The notes beneath the pieces are model-generated. The model ran no database searches. It worked only from the letters and a program-made list of their open reading frames with translations, and was not told the origin of the DNA. 64,000 nt of DNA from Breznakiella homolactica (GTDB lineage Bacteria > Spirochaetota > Spirochaetia > Treponematales > Breznakiellaceae): NCBI RefSeq assembly GCF_016616095.2, contig NZ_CP067089.2, positions 2,852,001 to 2,916,000 on the forward strand. Direction: 5' to 3'. Below are positions 25,032-34,627 of this stretch, in pieces. Within the stretch, counting starts at the first letter, position 1. Every line of letters starts with the position of its first letter. The position numbers and the translations under genes are program-made.

Positions 25032-26111
25032 TTAATCTAACAAAGGATTTGTTACCCAATTCCTGAATAGTAATGAGTTAAGCTGAACAGCACCTTGATC
25101 ATAGGTATATTTTTTAAGGATCAAAGAGGGGTCCTCCACGGTCTGTTTCAGCATCTGATCAAGATCAATATCCGGATTAAACGGATCGATGTAATGAACC
25201 GTATCGCCGTATATTTCCGGAAGTGAAGCCGCACGGGCAGCAACAACATTGGCACCAACTGATAACGCCTCAAGCGGCGGAATACCAAACCCTTCATAAT
25301 AAGAAGGAAAAATGAACGCAGCGCAGTTCTGCATAAGCACCTTTACCTGACCGTCACTGATATAACCGGTAAACAATATATTAGGCAATTTGGAAAGTTT
25401 TTCAAGCTCCGGGGGAATAAGCCCGGAAATTTCTTTTCCGGAGATCACGAATAAATCATCGGTATGATTTTCTGCATACGAGGCAATCCACGCAAGATTC
25501 TTGCGGCGGGAAAGACTGCCCAGTGTAAAATAATATTTCCTGCCGGACAAACAGGAAAACTTTTCAAAAACAGAGTCATCGGAATTGACAGTTTTAAAGT
25601 GATCCCAACCATTATAAATGACGGAAATACGTGCGGGATCAACATTATAATTTTCAATTATTCTGCTTCGGCTGAATTGGGAAACAGTAATAACATGCCT
25701 GGCTCTTCTCGCAATTACCCCGTACATAAAACAGTCAAAAAGCCGGATCAGTTTATCCCGCCGTGACTTAAAATCTTCAGGACAGTCTTTAGCGTAAATA
25801 TCATGCAGAAAGGCGATTCCCGGTTTAAAAACCGGACAAGTATTTGAAAAACTAAGGGGAATAAGTTTATGCAGCAGAACGAAACACTGAAACGGCCCCT
25901 GCACCCAAAGGGGAAATATAGTACACTTCATGCGGCTTCGGATAACGGAAATATTAGAGTATTCAGGAATTACTGGGGCATTTTCCGGGATAAATATCCC
26001 AATTTCACCAGTGGGAACTAACTTGTCCAGCCGTGCGCAGATTTCATAGGCGAAGCGTTCCATCCCTGTCCTGCTTCGGCACAGAAAATCACCGTTAATC
26101 AGATACCGCAT
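25032..26111 (-). CDS. Glycosyltransferase, GT4 family
   Basis: A 359-residue GT4 enzyme with the family landmarks: FLHDIYAKDCPEDF, HVITVSQFSRSRIIENY and VIYNGWDHF in the linker, YYFTLGSLSRRKNL, and SYYEGFGIPPLEALSVGANVVAA with the E-x7-E motif. I prefer the ATG at 26111 (MRYLINGDF) because TAGGA sits 6 nt ahead of it; an ATG at 26117 is possible. It starts inside the tail of the degraded deacetylase gene and lies 58 nt before the fusion operon. It probably adds one sugar of the repeat unit. Confidence 0.88.
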   Translation of the reverse strand: MRYLINGDFLCRSRTGMERFAYEICARLDKLVPTGEIGIFIPENAPVIPEYSNISVIRSRMKCTIFPLWVQGPFQCFVLLHKLIPLSFSNTCPVFKPGIAFLHDIYAKDCPEDFKSRRDKLIRLFDCFMYGVIARRARHVITVSQFSRSRIIENYNVDPARISVIYNGWDHFKTVNSDDSVFEKFSCLSGRKYYFTLGSLSRRKNLAWIASYAENHTDDLFVISGKEISGLIPPELEKLSKLPNILFTGYISDGQVKVLMQNCAAFIFPSYYEGFGIPPLEALSVGANVVAARAASLPEIYGDTVHYIDPFNPDIDLDQMLKQTVEDPSLILKKYTYDQGAVQLNSLLFRNWVTNPLLD

Positions 26112-27011
26112 CACCATTCCTATGGAAATAAAAGTAAAGATTTCTCACACTGGTATTTTCTATCTTCCTGTTTTGGAAAAGAACAAAATTGACAAAGGCA
26201 GGCTTATTATACTGAGGATTGATTTTTTCTGCTAAGACAGTTCCCGGACGAAAAAGCCCCTCAAGATCATATGTTTTTTCCGCAAAAGATATCATTGGAT
26301 CCCATATCCAGGTTAACCTGTCCGCATCCATGGAAATGATCATCAGTATACTGCAAAACGAACTTTTCATATTATAAAGATTTTTCATTCTTTATCTCAA
26401 AGAAACCAAAGTACTATTGAGCAGAATGCATTTTATTATATTCGCCAATCCACATGACAAAAATATTCCAGGCTTTCGCAGATAAACAGATAAGGGTTCC
26501 CGGGAATTGCGGGTATATTCGACGGAAAAATCATTCTCTGTCAGAGTGTCATGGAGGGCATCACTAACGACGAAAATATGGTGGGTATGCTGATGGCTGT
26601 CAATGTGAAGAGGAAGATGAACCAGACCACTGTCAAGAAGCCGCCAGATCTGCGCGTAAATTTCCATTGACAGTTTTTTCTGAGATGTTTCCGTTTTTTG
26701 ATGGTAAAGAAATATAAAAAGAGGGAAATCCAGGTTGTTTTAAACAAGTCCTGTCCATCAGCGAGATCAGGAAGTAATTCCGGAGAAACGATGGAGGTAC
26801 CTTCCAAAAGATTTAAATGGACTGAAATTTTTATTGTATGGGGAAAGGATGATTCGGCATTTCGTAGTTTTTCCGCACAGGTTCCGAAGCACGGCAAATT
26901 CGGGATTACACTGATGCTGTCCAGCAGCCCTTCCGAACACAGATCCAATATATCCTGTGACGCATGTTCGGAAACCGCAAAATCATCGGCGTGTATAAAA
27001 ATCTCTCCCAT
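26095..27011 (-). pseudogene. Frameshifted YdjC/ChbG-type polysaccharide deacetylase
   Basis: Three frames together spell a YdjC-family carbohydrate deacetylase. The first (from ATG 27011) has the metal motif IFIHADDFAVSEHA and HLNLLEG. The second (around 26667-26395) has HIDSHQHTHH. The third (26388-26095) has the C-terminal S-F-A-E-K-T-Y-D-L-E-G-L-F-R-P-G and F-Q-N-R-K-I-E-N segments, where the family usually reads H-P-G. The first shift is at or near the A6 run (plus-strand T's 26694-26699) and the second near 26390. Each piece is open but none is complete. If the shifts are real the enzyme is lost; two homopolymer errors could also explain it. Confidence 0.78.
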
Positions 27012-27145
27012 ATTTCTATTCAATCCGCCGGTCAATAATATACGGAGGCTTTGAGGCCTGAAAAAAGAACCGTTTCCTTAAGAATCGCCGATACGGAAGA
27101 CTGTTTGTAGTTGGAATTCCCCAGAAACAGAAAAAGGCAAACTGC

Positions 27146-28363
27146 CTAAAGCGCTGCGATTTCGTCAAGGAACCTCTCCGTTATGGCCTTCCACTCCCGG
27201 CCTTCAAGGTTAAAGGAATAGTTTTTTGTATGCTCTGCGGCGGCTACTTTTACAGCGGCAATAAAATCATCGTATGAATACGTTACACAAACCCCGGATT
27301 CTGCCAGCTTCGGAGTATCGTGATACGCTACAATCGGTTTCCCCGCGGCCATTGCCTGATAATACTTGGCTGTGATTCCCAGCGGCCGGTCCTCATAGAA
27401 TCCGGTTTCATACGGAACCATCACAACGGAACAATTTGTAATCCACGCGGGAACCTCCGCAGGTGGGATACCCGGAACGTACAGCAAATTCTTATATTGA
27501 AGCGATTTCTTTTTTATTTGTTTCGGCGGATAGTTCGGACACACTACAATATAATTAAAATCAGGGGTTGCATCGGCGGCTCTGAAAAGGAGCTCCCATT
27601 CGACACCCCAGGCGCCTACATACAGAATGGTATTATTCCGCCGCAAGATGTCAGGGACGGGATAACTTTTTTTGTAGGATTCGATATCAATTCCATTTGA
27701 AAGAATCTTATAGGAAACGCGGCAGTCGAATTCAGGTAGTTCCTTCCGGTACGCCGAGAGCCCTTCCTCATTTACAAGCAGTACCAAATCGGCCGCGAAG
27801 AGCATGATTCTTTCCAGTTTTTTTACCCTCTCGGGCACTCCGCCGTATACCATTGGATCCGAAGGGCGGTAGACAATCTTCGCGCCGGGAAACCGTTTTT
27901 TAATTTTGTCAATTAAAGCAATGCCCTCACAGGATTCGAACACAAAACAATCCGTACCGGCTAAGAACTTCCGAGAGAAGCGGTTGAACGACTGGAGAGA
28001 AGTACGGAGGAAGAAATTCATTAAAAAATCGGGAAGCAGTTTTCCTGCGGCATCGGGAAGCCTGAAGGTTGGCAGTGTTATATTCAGTATGGAAGCTGTG
28101 GAGGCCGTATCCGTGGTTGATTTTGTATCAACTGAATAATTATCCTGTGACTGGATAATTTTATAAGACACACCTTTTTTTAATTTTTTAATTATGCCGG
28201 GATTTATCTGCTCCCGGTTCATCAAATATCCGTAATATGGCCGGGGAAAACTGAAAAATACAGTTTCAATTCCATGAAGCGCTGAGGACTCGGCGAATTT
28301 ATGAAACCCGCCCTGCCGCTTCGTGTCCCAGTTATGAGCTGTCACAAAAGTGATTTTCCGCAT
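27146..28363 (-). CDS. GumK-like glycosyltransferase
   Basis: A 405-residue GT-B transferase whose opening (KITFVTAHNWDTKRQGGFHK) and domain layout resemble GumK-type glucuronosyltransferases, which add GlcA from UDP-GlcA to a lipid-linked acceptor. Further landmarks are KIVYRPSDPM, LVNEEGLSAYRK, LSNGIDIESY, ILYVGAWGVEWELL and a donor-site stretch P-Y-E-T-G-F-Y-E-D-R-P-L-G-I-T-A-K-Y-Y-Q. It lies 6 nt after a UDP-glucose dehydrogenase gene that would make its donor, which strengthens the call. It is cytoplasmic or peripheral on the inner membrane. Confidence 0.8.
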   Translation of the reverse strand: MRKITFVTAHNWDTKRQGGFHKFAESSALHGIETVFFSFPRPYYGYLMNREQINPGIIKKLKKGVSYKIIQSQDNYSVDTKSTTDTASTASILNITLPTFRLPDAAGKLLPDFLMNFFLRTSLQSFNRFSRKFLAGTDCFVFESCEGIALIDKIKKRFPGAKIVYRPSDPMVYGGVPERVKKLERIMLFAADLVLLVNEEGLSAYRKELPEFDCRVSYKILSNGIDIESYKKSYPVPDILRRNNTILYVGAWGVEWELLFRAADATPDFNYIVVCPNYPPKQIKKKSLQYKNLLYVPGIPPAEVPAWITNCSVVMVPYETGFYEDRPLGITAKYYQAMAAGKPIVAYHDTPKLAESGVCVTYSYDDFIAAVKVAAAEHTKNYSFNLEGREWKAITERFLDEIAAL

Positions 28364-28369
28364 AAAATA

Positions 28370-29536
28370 TTAATCCCTTTTGTATATATCCCGGGAATAG
28401 ACTTTCTCTTTTACATCCATAATTTCTTCTGTAATCCTGTTCGCGAGGATCACATCGGATTGCCGCTTAAACTCAGCAATATCATCAATAATGGGAATAT
28501 CACTAAAGCTGGTTCCGCCGGCGGAGGGTTCATAAATCATGATTGATACTCCGGCTTTTTTCAGCCGGTCAATAATACCCTGAATAGCCGACGCCCTGAA
28601 ATTATCGGAACTCGCTTTCATGGTCAGACGGTAAATTCCAACCGTATGCGGCTGCCGGCTAAGTACCATCTCGGAGATATGATCTTTTCTGGTTTCGTTT
28701 GATTCGACAATTGCGGTGATAAGATCATTGGGAATATCCGCATAGTTTGCCCGGAGCTGTTTTGTGTCCTTCGGAAGACAATATCCGCCATATCCGAATG
28801 AGGGATTGTTATAGTAATCACCGATCCGGGGATCGAGACAGACGCCGCTGATTATTGAATGGGTATCAAGCCCTCTGAGTTCAGCATAGGTATCCAGTTC
28901 ATTAAAATACGCCACCCGGAGCGCGAGAAAAGTATTGGCGAATAGCTTTACAGCTTCGGCGTCGGTTGGGGCCATAAACAAAGTCGGGATATTTTCTTTT
29001 TTCGCACCCTGCTGCAGAAGAGAAGCAAAAGTTTTCGCTTCCTCCGTGGTATCACCGACAATTATGCGTGAAGGGTACAAATTGTCGTACAGCGCCTTTC
29101 CTTCCCGCAAAAATTCCGGTGAAAAAAGAATACACAGCCCGGGATGTTCTTTGCGCATCCGTTCTGTAAACCCGACGGGAACGGTTGATTTTATAACAAC
29201 TACCGATTGCGAGGATATAGTTTCTATATCACTTATTACCGATTCTACACTGACAGTATTAAAGAAATCTTTATCAGGATCATAGTCGGTTGGAGTTGAT
29301 ATGATTATGTAATCAGCGTTGGTATACGCTTCATTTTTATCAGTAACTCCACGAAAATCAATCTTTCCGGAAGACAAGAATGCCTCTATGTCGCTGTCCG
29401 CAATCGGCGAATGGCCTTTATTAAGCATGGAAATTTTTTCTTTAGAAATATCATAGGCAGTTACACGGTTATGCTGAGCAAGAAGCATTGCATTCGCAAG
29501 GCCGACATATCCGGTACCGACAATGGTTATATTCAT
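28370..29536 (-). CDS. ugd: UDP-glucose 6-dehydrogenase
   Basis: A 388-residue NAD-dependent nucleotide-sugar dehydrogenase of the UDP-glucose class, oxidising UDP-Glc to UDP-GlcA in the cytoplasm. The N-terminal Rossmann motif is GTGYVGLA (7-14). Others are [52 protein letters not shown] and the catalytic cysteine loop [14 protein letters not shown] (C253). The length and the EFLREG/GKALYD form are those of short bacterial Ugd, distinct from the UDP-HexNAc enzyme at 54297. Paired with the GumK-like gene downstream. It is the last gene of host-like GC before the AT-rich island that begins at about 29.5 kb. Confidence 0.92.
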   Translation of the reverse strand: MNITIVGTGYVGLANAMLLAQHNRVTAYDISKEKISMLNKGHSPIADSDIEAFLSSGKIDFRGVTDKNEAYTNADYIIISTPTDYDPDKDFFNTVSVESVISDIETISSQSVVVIKSTVPVGFTERMRKEHPGLCILFSPEFLREGKALYDNLYPSRIIVGDTTEEAKTFASLLQQGAKKENIPTLFMAPTDAEAVKLFANTFLALRVAYFNELDTYAELRGLDTHSIISGVCLDPRIGDYYNNPSFGYGGYCLPKDTKQLRANYADIPNDLITAIVESNETRKDHISEMVLSRQPHTVGIYRLTMKASSDNFRASAIQGIIDRLKKAGVSIMIYEPSAGGTSFSDIPIIDDIAEFKRQSDVILANRITEEIMDVKEKVYSRDIYKRD

Positions 29537-29547
29537 ATTTTGAACTC

Positions 29548-30597
29548 CTACACAAACATATTAAATAATTTATTATAAAGTGAGGCAATTACCTCAATTG
29601 AATTTTTTTCTTTAACAATCAGAAAAGCTTCTTCACCTTTTTGTTCCAAAAGGCTAGGATCTGTTAAATAGTCATTCAGCACATGCAGTATTTCTTCTGT
29701 AAGTTTATCTTTATGATCTTCTGGTGAATTATATTCGTAAGAGTAAAAAAAGTCATGGGATTCATACTCTTTCAAAGTTCCGATTAATGGACTGATAACT
29801 GTTTTTTTATTACTGAATGCAAGAAAGATAGTTCCAGAATTCAAACTGCTTTCAATGTCATACGGAAGAACAACGACATCATTTTGAGAGAGTAAATTGC
29901 AAATCTCATTATCAGGTATAAAATTAAAAAGACATTTTATTTTTTCATTTTTTACGGATTTAAGCAATTGTGATCTATAAGCCGGATCAGTACAGTTACC
30001 TGCAATTAACAATTCAATTGGCTTATCTTTTAAAGGATTAATAATATCTATTAACAAGTCTACATTTTTGTACTGATTAATATGACCAATATATAAGAGC
30101 TGTAAATTCCCACGTGGCAATTCTTTGTTAATTATTTTACAAGAAGGGTATGCCTCAATATAATTGGGATGAGGAATTTTATAAATTTTTTTCTCAAGGA
30201 AGCTTGTTTTTGGATAAATATTCATTAATACCTGTTTCGTTTCGTCTGACAAAATAATAATTTTATCAGAAAAAAAAAGCAGTATTTTCATTATAATTAA
30301 TGATAATTTTGCACTGTTATCTTTTTTACTTTTTATATGCGGCTTTTTGTTATGTACTACCCAAAATATTTTTTTTTTAAAGAGTTTTATTAAAGATAAT
30401 TTTAATAATTTCTTAAAAAACTCTGAAATTTTATTTTTACCTAAAGTTTCGAACCAGTTAAGAAGGAAAAAATCTGTTGAAAGAAATTCCCTGAGGGAAT
30501 GTGCTATACAGACACCAGCAATTTCTATTGCTTTTTTCTGTATATTAATGTACTGGTTTTCAGAATTGTCAGGTGGATAAATATATATTTTTTTCAT
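29548..30597 (-). CDS. Glycosyltransferase (GT-B fold, GT4-like)
   Basis: A 349-residue GT-B transferase of a type seen in exopolysaccharide loci. Landmarks are [14 protein letters not shown] (acceptor half), [12 protein letters not shown], the linker [30 protein letters not shown] and the donor-side [21 protein letters not shown]. The ATG at 30597 (MKKIYIYPP) is preferred to an upstream reading at 30627, which would run into the GT8 gene. The gene is markedly AT-rich with long A/T runs, unlike ugd 12 nt downstream, so it probably came in by transfer. Donor unknown. Confidence 0.82.
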   Translation of the reverse strand: MKKIYIYPPDNSENQYINIQKKAIEIAGVCIAHSLREFLSTDFFLLNWFETLGKNKISEFFKKLLKLSLIKLFKKKIFWVVHNKKPHIKSKKDNSAKLSLIIMKILLFFSDKIIILSDETKQVLMNIYPKTSFLEKKIYKIPHPNYIEAYPSCKIINKELPRGNLQLLYIGHINQYKNVDLLIDIINPLKDKPIELLIAGNCTDPAYRSQLLKSVKNEKIKCLFNFIPDNEICNLLSQNDVVVLPYDIESSLNSGTIFLAFSNKKTVISPLIGTLKEYESHDFFYSYEYNSPEDHKDKLTEEILHVLNDYLTDPSLLEQKGEEAFLIVKEKNSIEVIASLYNKLFNMFV

Positions 30598-30610
30598 ATA
30601 ACAAAGGTTT

Positions 30611-31600
30611 TTATTTTGCGAACCCATTAAGTCGATTTAAAATTTTATATTCATTTTCAATATACATATCTTTATTAAAAGAGTTATTATTTACCAAATT
30701 AAACAAGGCTAATAATTTTCGAAATTTATATACTATTAGTTGTTTTCCGCGATACTTGTGAGTTATCTTAAGATTGTGCCATTTTGTTTTTCTGAGAAAA
30801 TAAAACCAGATGTTTTTCAGAGGATAAAGGCATTCACAATGCCAGGGTTTTTCATAACCGGTAAAGTGAAGAAGACAAGGATTTAAAACCGCTTCATCAA
30901 TATCCGGATGGTATTTTTCATGAATAAACATAAGGTTTTTATCACCAAAATATTTAAATTGAACATTATAGCGGGGATGTATATATTTCGTTTTTCCATT
31001 AAGGATAACATTAAGGGCATCTTGGTCATGTGCTATACACCGATCTGGATATTCAGCAATAAAATCAAGTGTCTTTCTTTCAATATTATGAGTTCTCCAA
31101 TATTCAAGATTAATAAGCATAACACCAGCATTAAAATACCCTGAATTTATTGGGATTTTCAGGCGGTTGTTGATGCGGATATCATCATTGTAAATATCAG
31201 GAACAACACCCGCCGCAGAATCAGATATATCTATATTCCAAAGATCCAGAATTTTGTCTATGCAGATTATATCACCGTCAAGATACAGGATTTTATTAAT
31301 TGATTGGGGTAGAATCGTAGGGAATACGATTCTAAAATAGGTTGCAATTGTTATATGGTCATGGACACGGATAGGGCAATGTTCCAGTGTTTTTTTATTA
31401 ACAATATAATAAAATACTTGAGAATACTTTTTAATCAGACATTTATTTAAATCTTCTTTACTTTTATTAGAAAGTTCTTCAGAAACAACATGAAAGGTAA
31501 TATTAATATTGGGATTTGTATATAATAAAGAAGTGATAAGAACTCCTGTCGGAATAATATAATTATTATCCGTACAAAGCACTATATCGACTGTTTGCAT
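30611..31600 (-). CDS. Glycosyltransferase, GT8 family
   Basis: The 329-residue GT-A enzyme resembles LPS glucosyl/galactosyltransferases (WaaO/WaaJ type) and other GT8 members, which use UDP-Glc or UDP-Gal with retention. Seen: the opening VDIVLCTDNNYIIPTGVLITSLL, the DxD metal site ILYLDGDII (D108, D110), NSGYFNAGVMLINLEYWR, HDQDALN and the LHFTGYEKPW motif at the UDP-phosphate site. It overlaps the upstream transferase gene by 35 nt. Strongly AT-rich. Confidence 0.9.
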   Translation of the reverse strand: MQTVDIVLCTDNNYIIPTGVLITSLLYTNPNINITFHVVSEELSNKSKEDLNKCLIKKYSQVFYYIVNKKTLEHCPIRVHDHITIATYFRIVFPTILPQSINKILYLDGDIICIDKILDLWNIDISDSAAGVVPDIYNDDIRINNRLKIPINSGYFNAGVMLINLEYWRTHNIERKTLDFIAEYPDRCIAHDQDALNVILNGKTKYIHPRYNVQFKYFGDKNLMFIHEKYHPDIDEAVLNPCLLHFTGYEKPWHCECLYPLKNIWFYFLRKTKWHNLKITHKYRGKQLIVYKFRKLLALFNLVNNNSFNKDMYIENEYKILNRLNGFAK

Positions 31601-32657
31601 GAATGAGTTGCTCTCCTTTTTTGAGTTTCTCAGAAAATATTTTTACATTAATAACTGTTTCAGTATATTGTTGCTCTGTTATAGTGTTTATTTTTTCCTG
31701 TAATTCAAAAAGACTATCTATGACAAACCCTAACTTCTTCTCAAGAATGAAACCCGCAAGAGCACTTTTAGCCCATAAAATCACAGGAATACCACTTACA
31801 ATATAAAGGGAAACCTTATGGGGTGAGTTTAATTTTAAATATTCACCTATAGCCCCACTACATGTTTCCAATGATTCACCATCCCATACAAGACCAAAGC
31901 CACCGATAATTACAGCAGGCAATTCATCCGGACGAAAGGATCCATTATAGAAAACATTTTCCCTGTTGGGAATTTTTTTATTAAAATCACCATACAAATT
32001 AAATTTAATATCATTACCCAACTCAGGAATTTTATTAATAAAACCAGCTTTTGCTAAATTTCCAGCAAATGCGATTCCATCTGATTTTTTATGTTCTCCG
32101 GCCTTATTATCAAAAAGATAGTCAAACAAAAATACAGGCGTCAGCTTCTTAAGCTCAAATCCATTTCCAACATAATATTGCACCATTCCCTGATTATGGA
32201 CAATCAAATGACTACCAAGTTTCAAGAAAGACAAATCATTTTTTTCCTTTATTGGATCTTTATATCTAACGCCATCTATATCATGAATTATAAATGTTAT
32301 TTCAATTTTTTTATTTTGCATCAGATATTCAAATATTTTTATTTGCCATGCAATTTTTAACTGAACCCGTTCAAATGGATATTGAATAAAAAGGGAAGAA
32401 CCCATAGTGAGGCATGAGAAAAAACGTCGAAATGCAAAATAGGATTTAATATTCGCTAAAATTTTACTGAAAAAAGTCAGCAGAGGCCCATGCGGTTTTC
32501 TAACGAACTCAGGAATTCTCACTTTTAATGAAACCGGAATGTATCCACAGGAAAGCAGGATATCAAGTACATCATTTCTAGCTTTCGGGCCAGCGTGGTT
32601 TTTTTCCGCATGGGGTTCAACCATAATATAGCGGCTAGAATATTTTTTCTGTATCAT
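31566..32657 (-). CDS. Glycosyltransferase, galactofuranosyltransferase-like
   Basis: A 363-residue transferase resembling WbbI/Gtf3-type enzymes, several of which use UDP-galactofuranose. Landmarks are the glycine/asparagine-rich opening N-H-A-G-P-K-A-R-N-D-V, ITFIIHDIDGVRY, LIVHNQGMVQYY, DGIAFAGNLAKAGF, GFGLVWDG and the donor-site N-S-P-H-K-V-S-L-Y-I-V-S-G-I-P-V-I. It overlaps the UDP-galactopyranose mutase gene by 23 nt, which fits a Galf donor; that is inference. AAAGG lies 6 nt before the ATG at 32657; a second start at 32624 is possible. Confidence 0.78.
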   Translation of the reverse strand: MIQKKYSSRYIMVEPHAEKNHAGPKARNDVLDILLSCGYIPVSLKVRIPEFVRKPHGPLLTFFSKILANIKSYFAFRRFFSCLTMGSSLFIQYPFERVQLKIAWQIKIFEYLMQNKKIEITFIIHDIDGVRYKDPIKEKNDLSFLKLGSHLIVHNQGMVQYYVGNGFELKKLTPVFLFDYLFDNKAGEHKKSDGIAFAGNLAKAGFINKIPELGNDIKFNLYGDFNKKIPNRENVFYNGSFRPDELPAVIIGGFGLVWDGESLETCSGAIGEYLKLNSPHKVSLYIVSGIPVILWAKSALAGFILEKKLGFVIDSLFELQEKINTITEQQYTETVINVKIFSEKLKKGEQLIHANSRYSALYG

Positions 32658-33756
32658 TTAGAACCTTTTCAATCACATCATCCATGTCATAATACTTGTA
32701 ATCTGCCAGTCTTCCTCCGAAAAAAACATCTTTTTCGTGACAAGCTAATTCTTTATACTTATTATAAATAGCATTATTAGTATAATCGTTAACCGGATAA
32801 AAGGGATCTGCATTTTCAGTCCAGTCACTAGAGTATTCTTTTGAGATCACAGTTTTGTTTTGAGCAAAAAAGGGTGATTCTGGCTCAAAGTGTTTATGTT
32901 CAATAATTCGTGTATACGGTTCATTCATCGATGTATAATTTATTACAGCATTGCCTTGATAGTTCGAGCAATTCAGTATTTCTGTTTCAAAACTTACTGT
33001 TCGGTATTCAAGTTTTCCAAATTGACAGTTATAAAATTCATCTATTCTGCCGGTAAAAACAATTTTATCAGACACAGTTGACCAATAATCTCTGTCGTTA
33101 AAAAAATCCGTATTTGTCCTCACTTCAATATCTTTAAGTAAATCATCTATAAGTTTATTATACCCACCAATGGGAATCCCCTGATAAGTATCATTAAAGT
33201 AATTATTGTCAAAAGTAAATCGTACGGGAAGACGCTTTATGATGAAAGCCGGCAGCTCATTACATGGATGTCCCCATTGCTTTTCTGTATATTCCTTAAT
33301 CAGAATTTCATAAATATCTTTCCCCACAAGGGATAATGCCTGCTCTTCAAGATTAAGCGGTTCTATAATACCGGAATCTTTACGCTGTCTATCTATTACA
33401 GCCATCGCTTCATCGGGAGTTCTGGTACCCCATAGTGAATAAAAAGTATTCATATTAAATGGCAAATTAAAAAGCTTCCCATGGTAACTGGCTAAAGGAC
33501 AATTGGTATAACGATTAAACGAAACAAAATTATTTACAAAATCCCATACCATTTTATTTGATGTATGGAAAATATGTGCGCCGTACTTATGAATATTAAT
33601 ATTCTCTATCTTTTCACAAAAAAGATTGCCCCCATTGTGGGGGCGTTTATCTATAACAAGAACACGTTTCCCAGATTGTTTTGCTTTATAGGCAAAAACA
33701 CAGCCGTAAAGGCCGGAGCCTACAATCAAAAAATCATATTTCAACACTGACTCCAT
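32635..33756 (-). CDS. glf: UDP-galactopyranose mutase (copy 1)
   Basis: A 373-residue flavoenzyme that interconverts UDP-galactopyranose and UDP-galactofuranose using reduced FAD. Seen: the dinucleotide-binding IVGSGLYGCVFAYKA, VIDKRPHNGGN, the HKYGAHIFHTSN substrate region, NLPFNMNTFY, the catalytic-arginine strand RLPVRFTFDNNYF and the second arginine in YTRIIEHKHFE. It is complete, with the normal C-terminal G-G-R-L-A-D-Y-K-Y-Y-D-M-D. The ATG at 33756 gives MESVLKYD; a GTG at 33747 is an alternative. It lies 16 nt after the GRE activase gene. A close paralogue in the same context is at 59375. Confidence 0.95.
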   Translation of the reverse strand: MESVLKYDFLIVGSGLYGCVFAYKAKQSGKRVLVIDKRPHNGGNLFCEKIENINIHKYGAHIFHTSNKMVWDFVNNFVSFNRYTNCPLASYHGKLFNLPFNMNTFYSLWGTRTPDEAMAVIDRQRKDSGIIEPLNLEEQALSLVGKDIYEILIKEYTEKQWGHPCNELPAFIIKRLPVRFTFDNNYFNDTYQGIPIGGYNKLIDDLLKDIEVRTNTDFFNDRDYWSTVSDKIVFTGRIDEFYNCQFGKLEYRTVSFETEILNCSNYQGNAVINYTSMNEPYTRIIEHKHFEPESPFFAQNKTVISKEYSSDWTENADPFYPVNDYTNNAIYNKYKELACHEKDVFFGGRLADYKYYDMDDVIEKVLNDTEKIF

Positions 33757-33772
33757 CCTCAAATAATAAATG

Positions 33773-34627
33773 TCAGTTTTCAAGATAGGAATACTGAACA
33801 TTATTTCTGATTAACATTCTTTTAAATTGTTTCATTCTTTCTTTGGAGACGGAAGGGAAAGTGGGCATTTTTTTTTCTAACATCAAATACTTCTTCTCTG
33901 CCATGCGGTGTAATTCAAAATATTCAACTTTTATTGGTTTGTATTTCTGTAAGATTTTTTCAATCAGATTAATATTTTCTTCTGTTGCTGTTATTCCTTC
34001 TACTAAAGCGATTCTGAATATAATATCTTTTTTATGGGAAAAAAGCAGATCCAAATTTTGGAGAAACTGCTCTATCTCTCCTCCAAGAATCTTAAAACAA
34101 ATTTCTGGATTTAATATTTTCAAATCAACAAAATATAAATCTATTTCTTCATAGACAGGAATTATTAATTCCATTGGTACAAAGAGTGAAGTTTCAGCAC
34201 AAAGATGAATGTTCTGCTTACGAAGATTTCTAAGAACATCGGTAATAAGATATAATTGGTAAAATGGTTCTCCACCCGAAAAAGTTACACCGCCACCATT
34301 GTGGTAGTATAATTCATCAGACATCAACTCTTCAAACAATTCTTCAGATGTAAAAACTGTTCCAACAGGCATAATAGCATTAGCGGAACAAGCTTTTTTG
34401 AATCCGCTACTTTTTTTAAGAATAGGGCAGTTTATATCAAGCAAACATTTATTATTTTCCTTAATACAGATGGACTCATTATAGAAAAACTCTATATTAA
34501 AAGAGATATTTTCCGGATTGGCGCACCAAGGGCATCGTAAGGAACATCCTTTAAAAAAAACGGTAGTCCTGACTCCAGGACCATCATGGAAAGATGAACG
34601 TTGGATATTAGTTATGAGAATACTCAT
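33773..34627 (-). CDS. Glycyl radical enzyme activase (radical SAM), copy 1
   Basis: The 284-residue radical S-adenosylmethionine enzyme puts the glycyl radical on its partner GRE under anoxic conditions. It opens with HDGPGVRTTVFFKGCSLRC; the CX3CX2C cluster ligands are C28, C32 and C35. Four further cysteines (C54, C61, C67, C80), conserved in the second copy, fit one extra iron-sulfur cluster. The SAM-binding GVTFSGGEP follows, with FVDLKI further on. Its start overlaps the GRE gene by 20 nt, exactly as in the copy at 60495. Two complete activase-GRE pairs in one polysaccharide locus is unusual. Confidence 0.95.
   Translation of the reverse strand: MSILITNIQRSSFHDGPGVRTTVFFKGCSLRCPWCANPENISFNIEFFYNESICIKENNKCLLDINCPILKKSSGFKKACSANAIMPVGTVFTSEELFEELMSDELYYHNGGGVTFSGGEPFYQLYLITDVLRNLRKQNIHLCAETSLFVPMELIIPVYEEIDLYFVDLKILNPEICFKILGGEIEQFLQNLDLLFSHKKDIIFRIALVEGITATEENINLIEKILQKYKPIKVEYFELHRMAEKKYLMLEKKMPTFPSVSKERMKQFKRMLIRNNVQYSYLEN

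Noticed and set aside
30597-30627. Longer start for the AT-rich GT-B gene at 30627
   Set aside because: It would overlap the end of the GT8 gene, and the internal ATG at 30597 gives the expected N terminus.
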